Assembly (NCBI GenBank): GCA_014529385.2
Contig: CM043960.1
Location: 75,746,410-75,810,409, forward strand
DNA: 64,000 nucleotides
Reading direction: 5' to 3'
Source of the DNA: Adiantum capillus-veneris
Taxonomy: Eukaryota; Streptophyta; Polypodiopsida; Polypodiales; Pteridaceae
Below the pieces are notes generated by a model. It searched no databases. It was not told the DNA's origin and saw only the letters and a list, made by a program, of their open reading frames with translations. A program made the translations under genes and the position numbers. Of this stretch, positions 1-11,696 are shown piece by piece (within the stretch, counting starts at the first letter, position 1; each line of letters begins with the position of its first letter).

Positions 1-771
1 GGGTCTACCAAGAGAGACAGGGGGCTGATTTTGGCAAGGCATTATCACACACACTCACACAATCTCATGTGTGAAGCAAGAAGACTGTCTCCCTCTCTCC
101 TTCTTAAGCTTTAACGGAAAGCTCATCACCTACTCCAAGCTTGTGACAAGGGTGGTCTACACCAACAACTCTAGGCTTTGTGATGCAAATCCAACCAAAG
201 AGTCAAGCTCCAATGCATGCTCATCTCCTCTACCATGATAATTACTGAGCTATGCTAAGATATTATTAGGGATTAGGTGAGGAGATATACTTCTTTCTCA
301 TAAGACTACTCCTTCTTTCTCTCAATCTACCCTCATACCCCGCTAGCTCTCACCATCTTCGAAGGTGTGTGACGTCTTGGGTCTAAGACCGTGAGGGAAT
401 TGATGTTGTGTTTTATAAGTCTGTGCATGGTGCTTGAATCTTCCATCTTCGTTGCACCTGCAAGTTATTAAAGGAACACAAAGTTTCTGTATTGTAAAAT
501 GTCTCCCTTGATGGGGGAAACCTATAATACAAAGCCTTTTGGAGGGGAGACCGGCTCTATGTAAAACCGATCCTCAAATGTTGTCAATAGCTTAATTTTA
601 TCTCTCTTTTGAAGTATTGTTCATGCCTATATAACTAGGTGTTATGATTTTTGTTGCTCTCTCCATCCAAGCACTCTTGCTATGAAAATTAGGAATCTAT
701 TCTAATAAAATGCTCACTATGTTCATGTTATTTTTTGCTACACACAAGTTACTAGGCCATTGAATGTTACA
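1..771 (+). repeat. Gypsy-1 5' LTR, 3' portion only
   Basis: The first base of the window matches about position 16,537 of the 3' LTR, and the two stay collinear to the shared end atgttaca at 771. Only the downstream half of the 1.59-kb LTR is present. It contains the run of acacacactcacac and the CTCCCTTGATGGG segment found in every LTR copy of this family in the window. Confidence 0.9.
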
Positions 772-1160
772 TTGGTATTAGAGCACAAGGTTTCTCTTTT
801 CTTGCTCAAGAAGGGAGGTCCTCAAGCTAGCTATAAATGGTTGGTATTATTAATTGAAATTGAGTGAGTAGAATAGGGATTTTTAAGCCTTGCCTTGCAC
901 CTTGCTTCGTGCAGATAATGGGGCATCACCATCAAGAGCTATGGTCTTAATAGTGGAGTCCTACGGGGCTACGGCTTAACCACTATTGAGCTATTAGAAG
1001 CTTGACAAAAGCCGGTACTATTTTGGTGTTGAAAGACCCTCTCTTCTATTCCTTGCAATTTTTGAGCCACGGGTACAGTAGCTTGAGTGCTTTTCTAAAG
1101 GGGTAAAGAGGAGTAGAAACTAGGGCTTGAAGTGCCAAAGTACACCTAAAAATTGTTAGA
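772..1160 (+). promoter_or_regulatory. Gypsy-1 primer binding site and leader
   Basis: Two bases after the LTR comes tggtattagagc (773-784), one mismatch from the plant initiator tRNA-Met primer site TGGTATCAGAGC. The following leader up to the gag ATG is noncoding and matches the leader of Gypsy-2 at 34.9-35.3 kb closely. Confidence 0.75.
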
Positions 1161-2812
1161 ATGGCTGACAATAGTAAAGAGAGTGAAATTAATGTTGTTA
1201 GCTTTGATTTTGCTAATGAGCAAGCTACTAATGATGCCCCTATGCTTGTTAACTACCTTGTTAGCTTCAACAAGCCATGGTAAATCCATCCCTTCAAAGT
1301 GAAGTGCAATGGCAGCTTTGTGCTCATGGGATTCTCCAAGCTCCCGACCATGAAGAGAGAGTATCTACTAGGAAGCTTACATGTGAGACTTCCAAAAGAG
1401 GCCTCTCTCCAATTCGGTAAGAATAAGAGGATCCATACGAAGGGCTCAAAAATTTACTTCTTGATGATGCATCTCCTTACCAAAGGAGAACTCAAGAGCC
1501 CCCACCAATGGAACAAGAAATAAGTGAGTCTCCTATCACCTCAACGAAGATGGCTCCACGAAGACGGCGGGCAAAACGCTCTTCATCACCTCCTAAACGG
1601 AGAAGACCATCGCACACTTCTCCACACCATAATTCAAAGAGGGATGACAGAAAACAAGAGAATAAAAAGACGAGAAAGAGGTCACCCTCTTCTCCATCTT
1701 CTTCATCATCTTCCTCTTCTGAAGAAAGTGATGGTGCAGACAAAGAGGAACAAGGCAAGAAAGAGGTCACCCTCTTCTCCATGTTCCTCAAATTCTTCAT
1801 CTTTTGAAGAAAGTGACGGTGCAACTTTTGAACCATTAAAAAAAAGAGGCCATAAGAAATCCTATGCCATGTGGAAGAGGTCGTCCAAGCTCAAGAAGTT
1901 CAAAGAAGGAGAAAAGAACATCTCTTTCCTTACCCACAATGGCACCTTTGGTGCTACCGGCAAAGTCTTGGCCTTCATCCCACAATTTGATGCGGCGTTT
2001 GGAGATGAGGGCTTCACGGAGTCCTCTAAGCTACACCATGTAGCTATGCATTTTCAAAAGTCTTCCAGGCAATGGTGGTCTAGCCTACGGGCAAACGGTG
2101 AAGCCCCACGAACATAGAAAGCTTTAAGAGCTTCCATCATGAAGCACTTTTTGGCCACTGATTCCAAATACAAAGTAGTCACCGAATGGTGAAGCTTGAA
2201 GCTCTCTCACTATGAATCCATTCACAAATATGTACACAAGTTTTGGGACTTACATCTCAAAGCCACTGTCTTCAAAAGATGGATTTTGGAGAGCAAAAAA
2301 AACAATTTTGTGCGGGCTTAACTAAAGATATGGTGGAGTATGTCAACTCCCAAAGTCCACGCACCATATCTGCGGTCATACACCATACCATGGTGGCTTC
2401 ACGAATCAATTTCCAAAGAGGGGCTAAGAGAAATCTTAAGCCCACGGAAAACAAGGGTTCCAATGAGCCTAAGGGGAAGGACAATGTCCAAAAGTCTCCT
2501 AAGGGCAATTCCAATAACAACAAAGCTAAGGAGAAGGGAGTTTACAAAGGCAAAAACAAACTCTCTCTTGAACAGCTTGAGTGTTATTGCAAGGATAACC
2601 GTTGTTTCAAATGTGGTGAGCAAGGGCATGCATACCGTGCTTGCCCCCAAAAGAACATCCGCCATGAGCCTCCTAGATCTACCTTGGTCATAATCCAAGA
2701 AGAGGAAGCTCACCACAAAGGATCTCCTCTATGCCATGCTTGGGGAAAGGTAAACGAACATGATGCTTTTATTCTCTTTGACCCTGGTTCGACCCTGGTT
2801 CTACCCTGGTTC
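1161..2812 (+). pseudogene. gag: Gypsy-1 gag (start of protease), broken
   Basis: Gag would form the retrotransposon's cytoplasmic particle. The ATG at 1,161 opens a frame (MADNSKES...) that the Gypsy-2 copy also shows before its own 1-base loss, so 1,161 is probably the family's true start. A deletion near 1,260 then runs into a stop. Later frames still show the Ser/Arg-rich segment (about 1,550-1,800), the capsid-like block with QWWSSLRANGEAPRT (about 2,070-2,115), and a CCHC knuckle CFKCGEQGHAYRAC (about 2,603-2,644). The protease motif begins at about 2,780 (FDPGST) and is cut by the nested element. Multiple frameshifts and stops make this a pseudogene. Confidence 0.85.
2808..2812. repeat. 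Target-site duplication ggttc, left copy
   Basis: ggttc at 2,808-2,812 is repeated at 12,031-12,035 and flanks an insertion that starts TGTAAGG and ends CCTTACA. Removing the insertion and one copy restores a continuous match to the Gypsy-2 protease region. Five bases is the usual Ty3/gypsy or Copia duplication length. Confidence 0.9.
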
Positions 2813-3267
2813 TGTAAGGTCCCTCCCTAAACCCTACAGCCATTCAGAGAATTTTCAGTCTAGAAAATAATTTAGAAAAATTAAGATCAACAAAGAAGTT
2901 ATATGGACAACGAGACTTTACTCCAGAATAAAAAGAAAAGGATATTTCAGATAAGAAATTACGTCATCCCTAAATTTCTCTTTTTAGATTAAGATTATTT
3001 TATATTTCTTTGTCAAAAGCCACGTGGGAACTGATCTAGATCGAGAACTAGGAGAAAAAGGGACTAACTTAATTGAAAGGTAAAGTCAAGAGATAAGAAC
3101 TAAGAAGAAAATTGGGGTCCAATAGCATTTGAGAAGAAAATTGGGGTCCAATAGGAATTGAGAAGAGAAATTGGGGTCCAATAGGAATTGAGAAGAGAAT
3201 TCCACCCACCATTTCCTATATAAGCACCCCCTCTCCTTTGTAATTTTACACACATATTGCTAAGCTA
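2813..3267 (+). repeat. GLE 5' LTR remnant
   Basis: Matches 5,481-6,102 from TGTAAGGTCCCTCCC through attgctaagcta, except that the 3' LTR has an extra 226-bp duplication and this copy has an extra repeat of ggggtccaataggaattgagaag. The match then stops abruptly, so all of the satellite and U5 part of the 5' LTR is missing, presumably by deletion into the internal region. Confidence 0.85.
3217..3224 (+). promoter_or_regulatory. Putative TATA box in GLE 5' LTR
   Basis: tatataag preceded by ccaccatttcc and followed by a C-rich stretch; the same motif sits at the equivalent place in the 3' LTR. A likely U3 core promoter by position; no transcript evidence. Confidence 0.5.
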
Positions 3268-3343
3268 AAAGGGTTATTTCTTCAATTAAAACAAAAAAGG
3301 ATTACAAGGGAGACAGGAAGTAATTACGAAGAGGCAAGAAAGT

Positions 3344-3859
3344 TTACAACTCATGAAGATCCTCTAATATATGGTCACATAACCAAGTATCACAAGCGCC
3401 ACACATGTTAGGATGCTCATCCTCTGGAATGGTTCTACGAGAAACAGCTTGAGAAATTTTTCGGGTATGAGCTGAGAAGAGAAAAGGACCTCTAAGAGGA
3501 AGACTCCAGATGGTATCGAGGCAAATCTTAGAATGGTGGATAAACTGCACAAGCAAGAACAACCTTGCGGAGAACCTAGGATCTCGTGTCCTTTTGACGC
3601 AGTAGTATCGAGGGCCAAGTCCCAGAGCCTCTGTAACCATAGCAAGCTGGGTATTGTTGCGGAAATGATCTCTACCCCAGAGCGTCACTCTTGTGAGATG
3701 CCGCCATGTCTTCCATATCGTCTGGCCGACACAAGAATTTGGCTGAGAAAAGAGGAGATCTTTGTATCGCTCTAAGAACTGTCTTTTAACTGCCTCATTT
3801 GCACTCTGCAAGTAAGAGATGCATACAAGAAGAACCAAGTCTTCTTGCCAAGACGCCAT
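3344..3859 (-). CDS. Unassigned 171-aa ORF antisense inside GLE
   Basis: I do not recognise this protein. It opens at a true ATG (MASWQEDLVLLV), is uninterrupted for 171 codons and ends in TAA. The composition is protein-like rather than low-complexity: Trp-rich stretches (TIWKTWRHLTRVTLWGRD), a mixed hydrophobic segment (ARLFLLVQFIHHSKI) and a Cys/His cluster near the end (MCGACDTWLCDH). It lies antisense to the element, just after the truncated 5' LTR, where gag would be expected. Some Tat-group elements carry extra antisense ORFs, which is one possibility; a captured host fragment or a chance frame are others. Expression and homology are unknown. Confidence 0.35.
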   Translation of the reverse strand: MASWQEDLVLLVCISYLQSANEAVKRQFLERYKDLLFSQPNSCVGQTIWKTWRHLTRVTLWGRDHFRNNTQLAMVTEALGLGPRYYCVKRTRDPRFSARLFLLVQFIHHSKICLDTIWSLPLRGPFLFSAHTRKISQAVSRRTIPEDEHPNMCGACDTWLCDHILEDLHEL

Positions 3860-4189
3860 CAGATAAGAAAATGACTAAGTTACAAGAGAGTGAAGATCGC
3901 AAAAATAAGAGGATAACAAGTGATGATAAAGAAGGGATTGCGAGTAGCTTATAAAGAAGAAGTAGCGTATCGAAGAAGCCACAAACGCGATGACTTCTTC
4001 AAGAAGATAGCTTATTAAGAAAGATTTTCCATGACTCCAATATTATATTAGCAAATTTTTGGGGGATGAAGAAGTGTAAGAGAGAAGTCAAGTTGAAAGC
4101 GTTAACAAGAAGTTAAGTCGCGAGACGTATCCAAGAAGCTTCATCAATTACGTATCTTATTTGAATTGAGGACAACTCTTTTTTTTTTT

Positions 4190-4660
4190 TTTGGGAGAGA
4201 TGCTGCCTTCAATAGACTCAAAGATCTCTTGACCAGCAGTCCTGTCCTCATCAATTCTGACTAATTTCACTCCTTAGCTCTTCTTTACCCGAGGGAGCTC
4301 AACTAGAAATTCAGGTAAACCCCTATTTTAGACCTCTTCTGCAAGAGATTCAAGCTCAAAACCCGAGGGAACACTTAAGTGATTATACCTTAGCAGATGG
4401 TCTTCTTTACTACCTGGAAGAGATGGATCATCAACTTCTAGTCATTAAAGACAACCTGAAGAGAGCTAGTAATAGGCAGAAGAGCTACGCTAATCTTCAC
4501 CGCTCCACTAGAAGCTTTAGCGAAGGCGAACAAGTTTTCCTCAGAGTCGAACCCAAATGCAGCTCCTTAAAGCTAGGGAAATTCCGTAAGCTTGCATTCA
4601 GATATTGTGGACCTTTTGGAATCAAATCAATATCTCCCTTTTTTTTTTCAAACCCTTGAT
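4190..4660 (+). pseudogene. GLE pol scraps (RNase H start and integrase C-terminus)
   Basis: At about 4,200-4,260 the plus strand reads AAFNRLKDLLTSSPVL, the linker between RT and RNase H in Ty3/gypsy polyproteins. At about 4,440-4,625 it reads DNLKRASNRQKSYANLHRS, then FSEGEQVFLRVEPKCSSLK, then KLGKFRKLAFRYCGPFGI, the typical C-terminal segment of a Ty3/gypsy integrase. Everything between (most of RNase H and the integrase core) is missing. This fixes the element's orientation and class but leaves no functional enzyme. Confidence 0.75.
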
Positions 4661-5480
4661 CATATTTTTGGTTGGTTCTTTGGAACAACTTATAATTATT
4701 CTTCAAGATATCGATGGTACTTTTGATGTAATTTTTATGCGGATGTAATTAATCATCATATTGATGGAATTCAAGCATCTCTAGCTAGTCAATTCTTTTG
4801 AGATTCAAATCGTACATGGTGTTTTACAAGTCTAGTTATTATGATACATGAAATATCTGATTACTAAGTGAAAGATGAGACAGTAAGCTATAGACATAAG
4901 AAAAATAAGGATGGAGGAAATAAATTGGGTACACAAGGAGAGGAGACATTGCAAGATTAATTAAAATATCAGTATGAAATCCTTTAACTGTCAAGAACAT
5001 GGTATTAGTTGGATGATATCAATAGAGAAATGAGTCAACGCTCAAAACGGAAAAAGGTTATAGTTTGGGTAAGAATGATAAGCGTATTAAGGCTAGATAG
5101 AGAGCAAAGTGAAGAAATGATCTTCAGACTTCACAAGAGAAACACAATCCGGTCACACCAAAGGAAAAATACCTAGTTGAGTAAGATCACACTCAGTAAT
5201 TAAAGTAACCCCGAGTCATTAAGACTTTTTTATGATTAAGACTTTTTGAGTGTATTATTGAAAGTCCATACCAGCTTCACTGAAGGTCCATACTAGCTTC
5301 ACTGTGTATTATTGAAGAGAAGTGTATTATTGAAGGTCCATACCAGCTTCACTGTCCTTTAATCTAAATACCCTAAAGTTATTGACCATCTTCGATCATA
5401 AGTTGATTAAAGATTGAGTCTGTCTACTCTCTAAAGCATGTCACGAGCTGAGGACAGCTCTTTCTTTTTGTTGGGGAGTT
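4661..5480 (+). other. GLE noncoding internal tail
   Basis: AT-rich sequence with no recognisable reading frame. It holds three close copies of a 22-bp motif (aaggtccataccagcttcac and variants) between about 5,262 and 5,357. It ends with a T-rich run and the purine tract ttggggag immediately before the 3' LTR. Confidence 0.6.
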
Positions 5481-5536
5481 TGTAAGGTCCCTCCCTAAAC
5501 CCTAGAGCCATTCAGAAAATTTTCGGCGTAGAAAAT

Positions 5537-5990
5537 AATTTAGAAAAAGTAAGACCAACAAAGAAGTTATACGGACAACGAGACTTTACTCCAGAATGAA
5601 AAGACAAGGATATTTCAGATAAGAAATTACGTCATCCCTATATTTTTCCTTTAAGATTAAGATTATTTTATATTTCTTTGTCAAAAGTCACGTGGGAACT
5701 GATCTAGATTGAGAACTAGGAGAACAAGGGAGTAACTTAATTGAAAGGTAAAGTTAAGAGATAATTTAAAAAAAGTAAAACCAACAAAGAAGTTATACGG
5801 ACAACGAGACTTTACTCCATAATGAAAAGACAAGGATATTTCAGATAAGAAATTACGTCATCCCTATATTTTTCCTTTAAGATTAAGATTATTTTATATT
5901 TCTTTGTCAAAAGCCGCGTGGGAACTGATCTAGGTCGAGAACTAGGAGAAAAAGGGGCTAACTTAATTGAAAGGTAAAGTTAAGAGATAA
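5537..5990 (+). repeat. 226-bp tandem duplication in GLE U3
   Basis: The segment from aatttagaaaaagtaagacc restarts at 5,763 and repeats through ggtaaagttaagagataa with few changes. The 5' LTR remnant has one copy only, so the duplication arose in this LTR or in a template form of the element. Confidence 0.85.
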
Positions 5991-6051
5991 GAACTAAGAA
6001 GAAAATTGGGGTCCAATAGGAATTGAGAAGAGAATTTCACCCACCATTTCT

Positions 6052-6059
6052 TATATAAG
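6052..6059 (+). promoter_or_regulatory. Putative TATA box in GLE 3' LTR
   Basis: tatataag in the same context as the copy at 3,217 (caccatttc before, cactccctctcc after). The conserved position supports a U3 core promoter; activity is not known. Confidence 0.5.
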
Positions 6060-6392
6060 CACTCCCTCTCCTTTGTAATTTTACACACATATTGCTAAGC
6101 TACTTGCATATTTGCCATGCTTAAGATTATGCTTAAGTAAATCAAGGTTTCCATTAAACCTTGCTCTTGCTCTCTCCCTCTCTTGAAGGCCAAACCCTTG
6201 AGGGTTTTGTGAAGACGCTCCTCTCTCCTTCCTCTTCACCATAAATCCCTTTCCTTCCTCCTTGAGCCTCACATCTCTTCAAGAAGGCCTTCAACCCCAC
6301 TTCCCTCTTGCTTAGAGGAGGTAATCTTCATTTCTAGTAGGATTAATTAATCCATGTGTTTTAATACTAGGAAAGTTTATGTACATCATTTT

Positions 6393-9300
6393 AGGTCTAA
6401 GCTTTAATGGTAACCTTGGAATTAGGGTTAAGTATAAATGATAGTTATGCATCATTACATTACACTTCAAAGGTAGATTTACACTCGTAAGTTAAGCTTT
6501 AATGATAACTTTGCACATAAATGTAAGCTTTAGTGATTACCTTGCATTTTTAGGCTTTAAGTTTTAATGGAAACCTTGCAATTAGGGTCAAGTGATAAAA
6601 GTGTCTATGCATCAAAAAGTTAAGCTTCAAAGGTAGATTTTCTCTTGTAAGCTAAGCTTTAATGGTAACTTTGCACTTAGATGTAGGCTTTAGTGATTAC
6701 CTTGTATTTTTAGGTTTTAAGCTTTAATGGAACCCTTCCAATTAGGGTTAAGTGATAAGAGTATCTACGCATCATAAAGTTAAGCCTCAAAGGTAGATTT
6801 TCTCTCGTAAGCTAAGCTTTAATGGTAACTTTGCACTTAGATGTAAGCTTTAGTGATTACCTTGCATTTTTAGGTTTTAAGCTTTAATGAAAACCTTCCA
6901 ATTAGGGTTAAGTGATAAGAGTATCTACACATCATAAAGTGAAGCTTCAAAGGTAGATTTGCTCTCGTAAGCTAAGCTTTAATCGTAACTTTGCACTTAG
7001 ATGTAAGCTTTAGTGATTACCTTGCATTTTTATGTTTAAGTTTTAATGAAAACCTTGTAATTAGGGTTAAGTGATAAGAGTATCTACGCATCATAAAGTT
7101 AATCTTCAAAGGTAGATTTGCACTCGTAAGCTAATCTTTAATGGTAACTTTGCACTTAGATGTAAGCTTTAGTGATTACCTTGCATTTTCAGGTTTTAAG
7201 CTTTAATGGAAACCTTGCAATTAGGGTTAAGTGATAAGAGTATCTACGCATCATAAAGTTAAGCTTCAAAGGTAGATTTGCTCTCGTAAGCTAAGTTTTA
7301 ATGGTAACTTTGCACTTAGATGTAAGCTTTAGTGATTACCTTGCATTTTTAGGTTTTAAGCTTTAATGGAAATCTTGCAATTAGAGTTAAGTGATAAGCG
7401 TATCTACACATCATAAAGTTAAGCTTCAAAGGTAGATTTACACTCGGAAGCTAAGATTTAATGGTAACTTTGCACTTAGATGTAAGCTCTAGTGATTACC
7501 TTGCATTTTTAGGTTCTAAGCTTTAATGGAAACCTTTCAATTAGGGTTAAGTGATAAGAGTATCTACGCATCATAAAGTGAAGCTTCAAAGGTAGATTTT
7601 CTCTTGTAAGCTAAGCTTTAATGGTAACTTTGCACTTAGATATAAGCTTTAGTGATTACCTTGCATTTTTAGGTTTAAGCTTTAATGGAAACCTTGTAAT
7701 TAGGGTTAAGTGATAAGAGTATCTACGCATCATAAAGCTAAGCTTCAAAGGTAGATTTGCACTCGTAAGCTAAGCTTTAATGATAACTTTGCACTTAGAT
7801 GTAAACTTTAGCGATTACCTTACATTTTTAGGTTTTAAGCTTTAATGGAAACCTTGCAATTAGGGTCAAGTGATAAGAGTATCTATGCATCATAAAGCTA
7901 AGCTTCAAAGGTAGATTTTCTCTTGTAAGCTAAGATTTAATGGTAACTTTGCACTTAGATGTAGGCTTTAGTGATTATCTTGTATTTTTAGGTTTTAAGC
8001 TTTAATGGAAACCTTCCAATTAGGGTTAAGTGATAAGAGTATTTACGCATCATAAAGTTAAGCCTCAAAGGTAGATTTTCTCTCGTAAGCTAAGCTTTAA
8101 TGGTAACTTTGCACTTAGATGTAAGCTTTAGAGATTACCTTGCATTTTTAGGTTTTAAGCTTTAATGGAAACCTTGGATTAGGGAGAATCTAAGAAGATC
8201 CTCGCAAAGGTTAAGGGGAAAAGGTGAGGAGGAATCGAGGGAATTTGGCGTGTGGAGGAGAGAGAGAGGAAGGGAGAGAGAGAAAGATCTCCGATGCCTC
8301 AGCACGAGCTCCGAAAGCAGGCAGCAAGGTGGCGCGTGGGGGATGGGCATAAGGAGAAAGAGAGAGAGAGAGAGGCAGGAAGATTTTTGCTCCATTGACA
8401 AGAGCGCAGCTGCTCTAAATCGACAAGGAGCACCATGTTGTTGAGTATACAACGCGAGACAGCGTCCCCACGCACGTAAGTATCAAGACGACTGGTACTC
8501 TGCATGGTAGCAAGTGCAGATCGCGGTTCTACTGTTGTTATAGGCGAAACCAAGTTCGATGTCTCCATGCAAGGTCAGGACTCGATTGTTCAAGCCGAGA
8601 CGATCAGCTTGAAGGCTGTCGGAGATGGTGTTAGCGCGTGGGAACGGGGAGGAGGTTCCGGGCCTTGCTTTTTCGTTTGAGAAATGAAAGAAGGCGGAAC
8701 GAATCAACTTGGATTCCATCTATTGTGCGCGTAGAGCAATTAGGTTGGACCAATTAGGGTTAAGTGATAAGAGTATCTATGCATCATAAAGTGAAGCTTC
8801 AAAGGTAGATTTGCTCTCGTAAGCTAAGCTTTAATGGTAACTTTGCACTTAGATGTAAGCTTTAGTGATTACCTTGCATTTTTAGGTTTAAGCTTTAATG
8901 GAAACCTTGTAATTAGGGTTAAGTGATAAGAGTATTTACGCATCATAAAGTTAAGCTTCAAAGGTAGATTTGCACTCCTAAGCTAAGCTTTAATGGTAAC
9001 TTTGCACTTAGATGTAAGCTTTAGTGATTACCTTGCATTTATAGGTTTTAAGCTTTAATGGAAACCTTGCAATTAGGGTTAAGTGATAAGAGAATCTACG
9101 CATCATAAAGTGAAGCTTCAAAGGTAGATTTCTTCTCGTAAGCTAAGCTTTAATGGTAACTTTGCATTTAGATGTAGGCTTTAGTGATTATCTTGTATTT
9201 TTAGGTTTTAAGCTTTAATGGAAACCTTCTAATTAGGGTTAAGTGATAAGAGTATCTACGCATCATAAAGTTAAGCCTCAAAGCTAGATTTTCTCTCGTA

Positions 9301-10018
9301 AGCTAAGCTTTAATGGTAAATTTGCACTTAGATGTAAGCTTTAGTGATTACCTTGCGTTTTTAGGTTTTAAGCTTTAATGGAAACCTTCCAGTTAGGATT
9401 GAGTGATAAGAGTATCTACGCATCATAAAGTGAATCTTTAAAGGTAGATTTGCTCTCGTAAGCTAAGCTTTAATGGTAACTTTGCACTTAGATGTAAGCT
9501 TTAGTGATTACCTTGCATTTTTAGGTTTAAGCTTTAATGGAAACCTTGTAATTAGGGTTAAGTGATAAGCGTATCTATGCATCATAAAGTTAAGCTTCAA
9601 AGGTAGATTTGCACTCGTAAGCTAAGCTTTAATGGTAACTTTGCACTAGATGTAAGTTTTAGTGATTACCTTGCATTTTTAGGTTTTAAGCTTTAATGGA
9701 AACCTTGCAATTAGGGTTAAGTGATAAGAGTATCTACGCATCATAAAGTTAGCTTCAAAGGGATATTTTCTCTCGTAAGCTAAGCTTTAATGATAACTTT
9801 GCACTTAGAAGTAAGTTTTAGTGATTACCTTGCATTTTTAGGTTTTAAGCTTTAATGGAAACCTTGCAATTAGGATTAAGTGATAAGAGTATCTATGCAT
9901 CATAAAGTTAAGCTTTAAAGATAGATTTTCTCTCGTAAGCTAAGCTTTAATGGTCACTTTGCACTTAGGTGTAAGCTTTAGTGACTACCTTGTATTTTAG
10001 GTTTAAGCTTTAATGGAA
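6393..10018 (+). repeat. 160-bp tandem (satellite-like) array, about 19 units
   Basis: The phrase ctcgtaagctaagctttaatgg recurs with spacings of 159 or 160 bases (for example 6,962; 7,121; 7,281; 7,441; 7,601; 7,760; 7,920; 8,080). It resumes at about 8,817 after an insert and continues to about 9,932. Each unit carries four phased versions of an AAGCTT-led motif. Units differ by point changes and single-base indels but are not grossly scrambled. The array lies wholly inside the 3' LTR. No reading frame crosses it. Confidence 0.95.
8185..8752. other. 568-bp GC-richer insert inside the satellite array
   Basis: The array breaks after taatggaaaccttgg and resumes at caattagggttaag. The insert is flanked by attaggg (8,178-8,184 and 8,753-8,759), which could be a 7-bp target duplication but is also part of the repeat itself. 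It starts with GA-rich sequence and becomes GC-richer. Short frames exist on both strands, for example a 78-codon minus frame (8,483-8,719) containing SDSLQADRLGLNNRVLTLHG. I do not recognise a family. It may be a captured host fragment or a non-autonomous transposon; no terminal inverted repeat is evident. Confidence 0.5.
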
Positions 10019-11696
10019 AGCTCGAAAACTCGTAAATTATAGGATGACCTTCTAGCTTCCTGAAATGGAAAGCTAGGTACGATAAGAAAAGAGTAATTGT
10101 CTAAGCTCGATAGAAGTAGTTCAAATTTTGGTATTGAAGAGTATTTCTAAAGTTTTCAATTTCAAGTTTGTTTGCAAATACGGGATGGGGGAGATAGGGG
10201 ATATCTTCGCGGAATTGATCTCCGTGTTGTTTGAACCGAAAACTTTACAAGCTTCCATGGAGATGTCCCATGGATGGCAAAGGATTGCAAAAAACCTGGG
10301 AATCCACAAAACGGGGATTGAACTTAAAAAGTTGGCATTTCCGAAGAGACATTAACCATCAAATTCCTATGGCAAAAACTCGCTTGTATTTTCTAAATAA
10401 ACTTGGCTGGTAGATAATTAATGAAAGTAGGAATTAAGGTTTATAAATGAATGAACCTGGGAATTACCAACTAGGAGTTAAAAAGGAATCTCGAGAGGTG
10501 ATAGGGATAGCCCATTGCAAAACATAGATGTAACTAGGAGTTTTGAAGATTGTCTGGAAATCACAGGGAACCAAGATGGATCTTCTTGGGGTCAATTTGA
10601 TTGAAAGGCCGGCCCCTTGAGAGGATTCTCTTGGGGAACTTGTCAGAGATTGACCCTTTTCGGCTAGGGCAGTGTAACCGGCAAGTTGTTATACCTAGGT
10701 CATTCATGCCCGAGGGATAAGGGATGAATGGGTTTGTTTTATTTTTGCCCGGTCGGGTGAAGTACCCGCGGTATCTTATTGGAAATCGGCCATAATCCGG
10801 GTATGGCCTGATGCCAATAGTTGGCTGAGAAGGTTATTCTCAGGGAGGATGGTGTGAATTTAATTAAGGAAATTTTTTCGACTTGGTTGCTTAAAAAGGA
10901 ACTGGAAAGGCTAGGAATATAGGGGCTATCGTGTGCATCTGTCACCAGATGGTGCTATACCTCTAGAAATAAAATGGTTAGGAAGGAATGATTAAATTAC
11001 TTGATGAGCCTTTCCCAAACACTTGATTCTGGGAATGTTGTGAAGGTGTTGCCATTTTGATGGCTTGTAACCGATTATCATGGCATGAGTGGGGAGGTAA
11101 GATGAATTGGTTGAAACTAAATGTGTTGCATGATTAGTTAGGAAACTAGTTACAAGCTAATTATAGCAGATAAAGAAAAGGAAATGAATTAAAAGTTTCA
11201 AAATAAAGATCTGGTGGGAACAACCAGAGGAGTTTTCCCGAACGAGGGTATGCAACAAATTGCATGCTGCTTGTTGTTTGATGATGTCTGATAGACTAGT
11301 GTCTTCCTAATTTTGTAGTAGTTAAGTACTACCTCGGGAAGGGATTTTCATGAAATGGTTCGGTGGGTGGGCGGATCCGGAGGGTCAGATGGCCGGATGT
11401 TGATTTAAAACTTTTATGTTAAACGCTAGGACTACCTGGGATAAAAATGGGTAATCGGGGACGAGCGAGACCGTGTAGGATTGCAAAATCCCTCTTCTTA
11501 GGGGAAAGTGATAATTGCCGTGCCTGCTTGTCAGGAAAAAAGGGTTATCTCCATGAACCAAGGGAGAACAAGAAAGCAAGAGGAGATCCTCAAGAAAAAA
11601 AGATCAAGATAATCAAGACTAAGGAACACTATTTTGGGTGCGGAAAGCTGTCAAGGATAGATTGATTATGAGAAGCGGATAGAATCATTGAATGAA
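10019..11696 (+). other. Unrecognised part of GLE 3' LTR
   Basis: About 1.7 kb of mixed sequence between the array and the terminal duplication. Only short frames are present (the longest about 75 codons, 10,128-10,355) and none resembles a known domain. It probably belongs to R/U5 of the long LTR. Confidence 0.5.

Noticed and set aside
8483-8719. Possible exosome/RNase PH-like or other host exon in the 568-bp insert
   Set aside because: A short plus-strand stretch (GSTVVIGETKFDVSMQG) and a minus-strand frame looked protein-like, but neither matches a family convincingly by eye.
6393-10018. CRISPR-like regular repeats
   Set aside because: Repeats are contiguous 160-bp tandem units without unique spacers, inside a plant LTR.
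10128-10355. 75-codon ORF in the giant LTR
   Set aside because: Length is within chance for this composition and no motif is visible.
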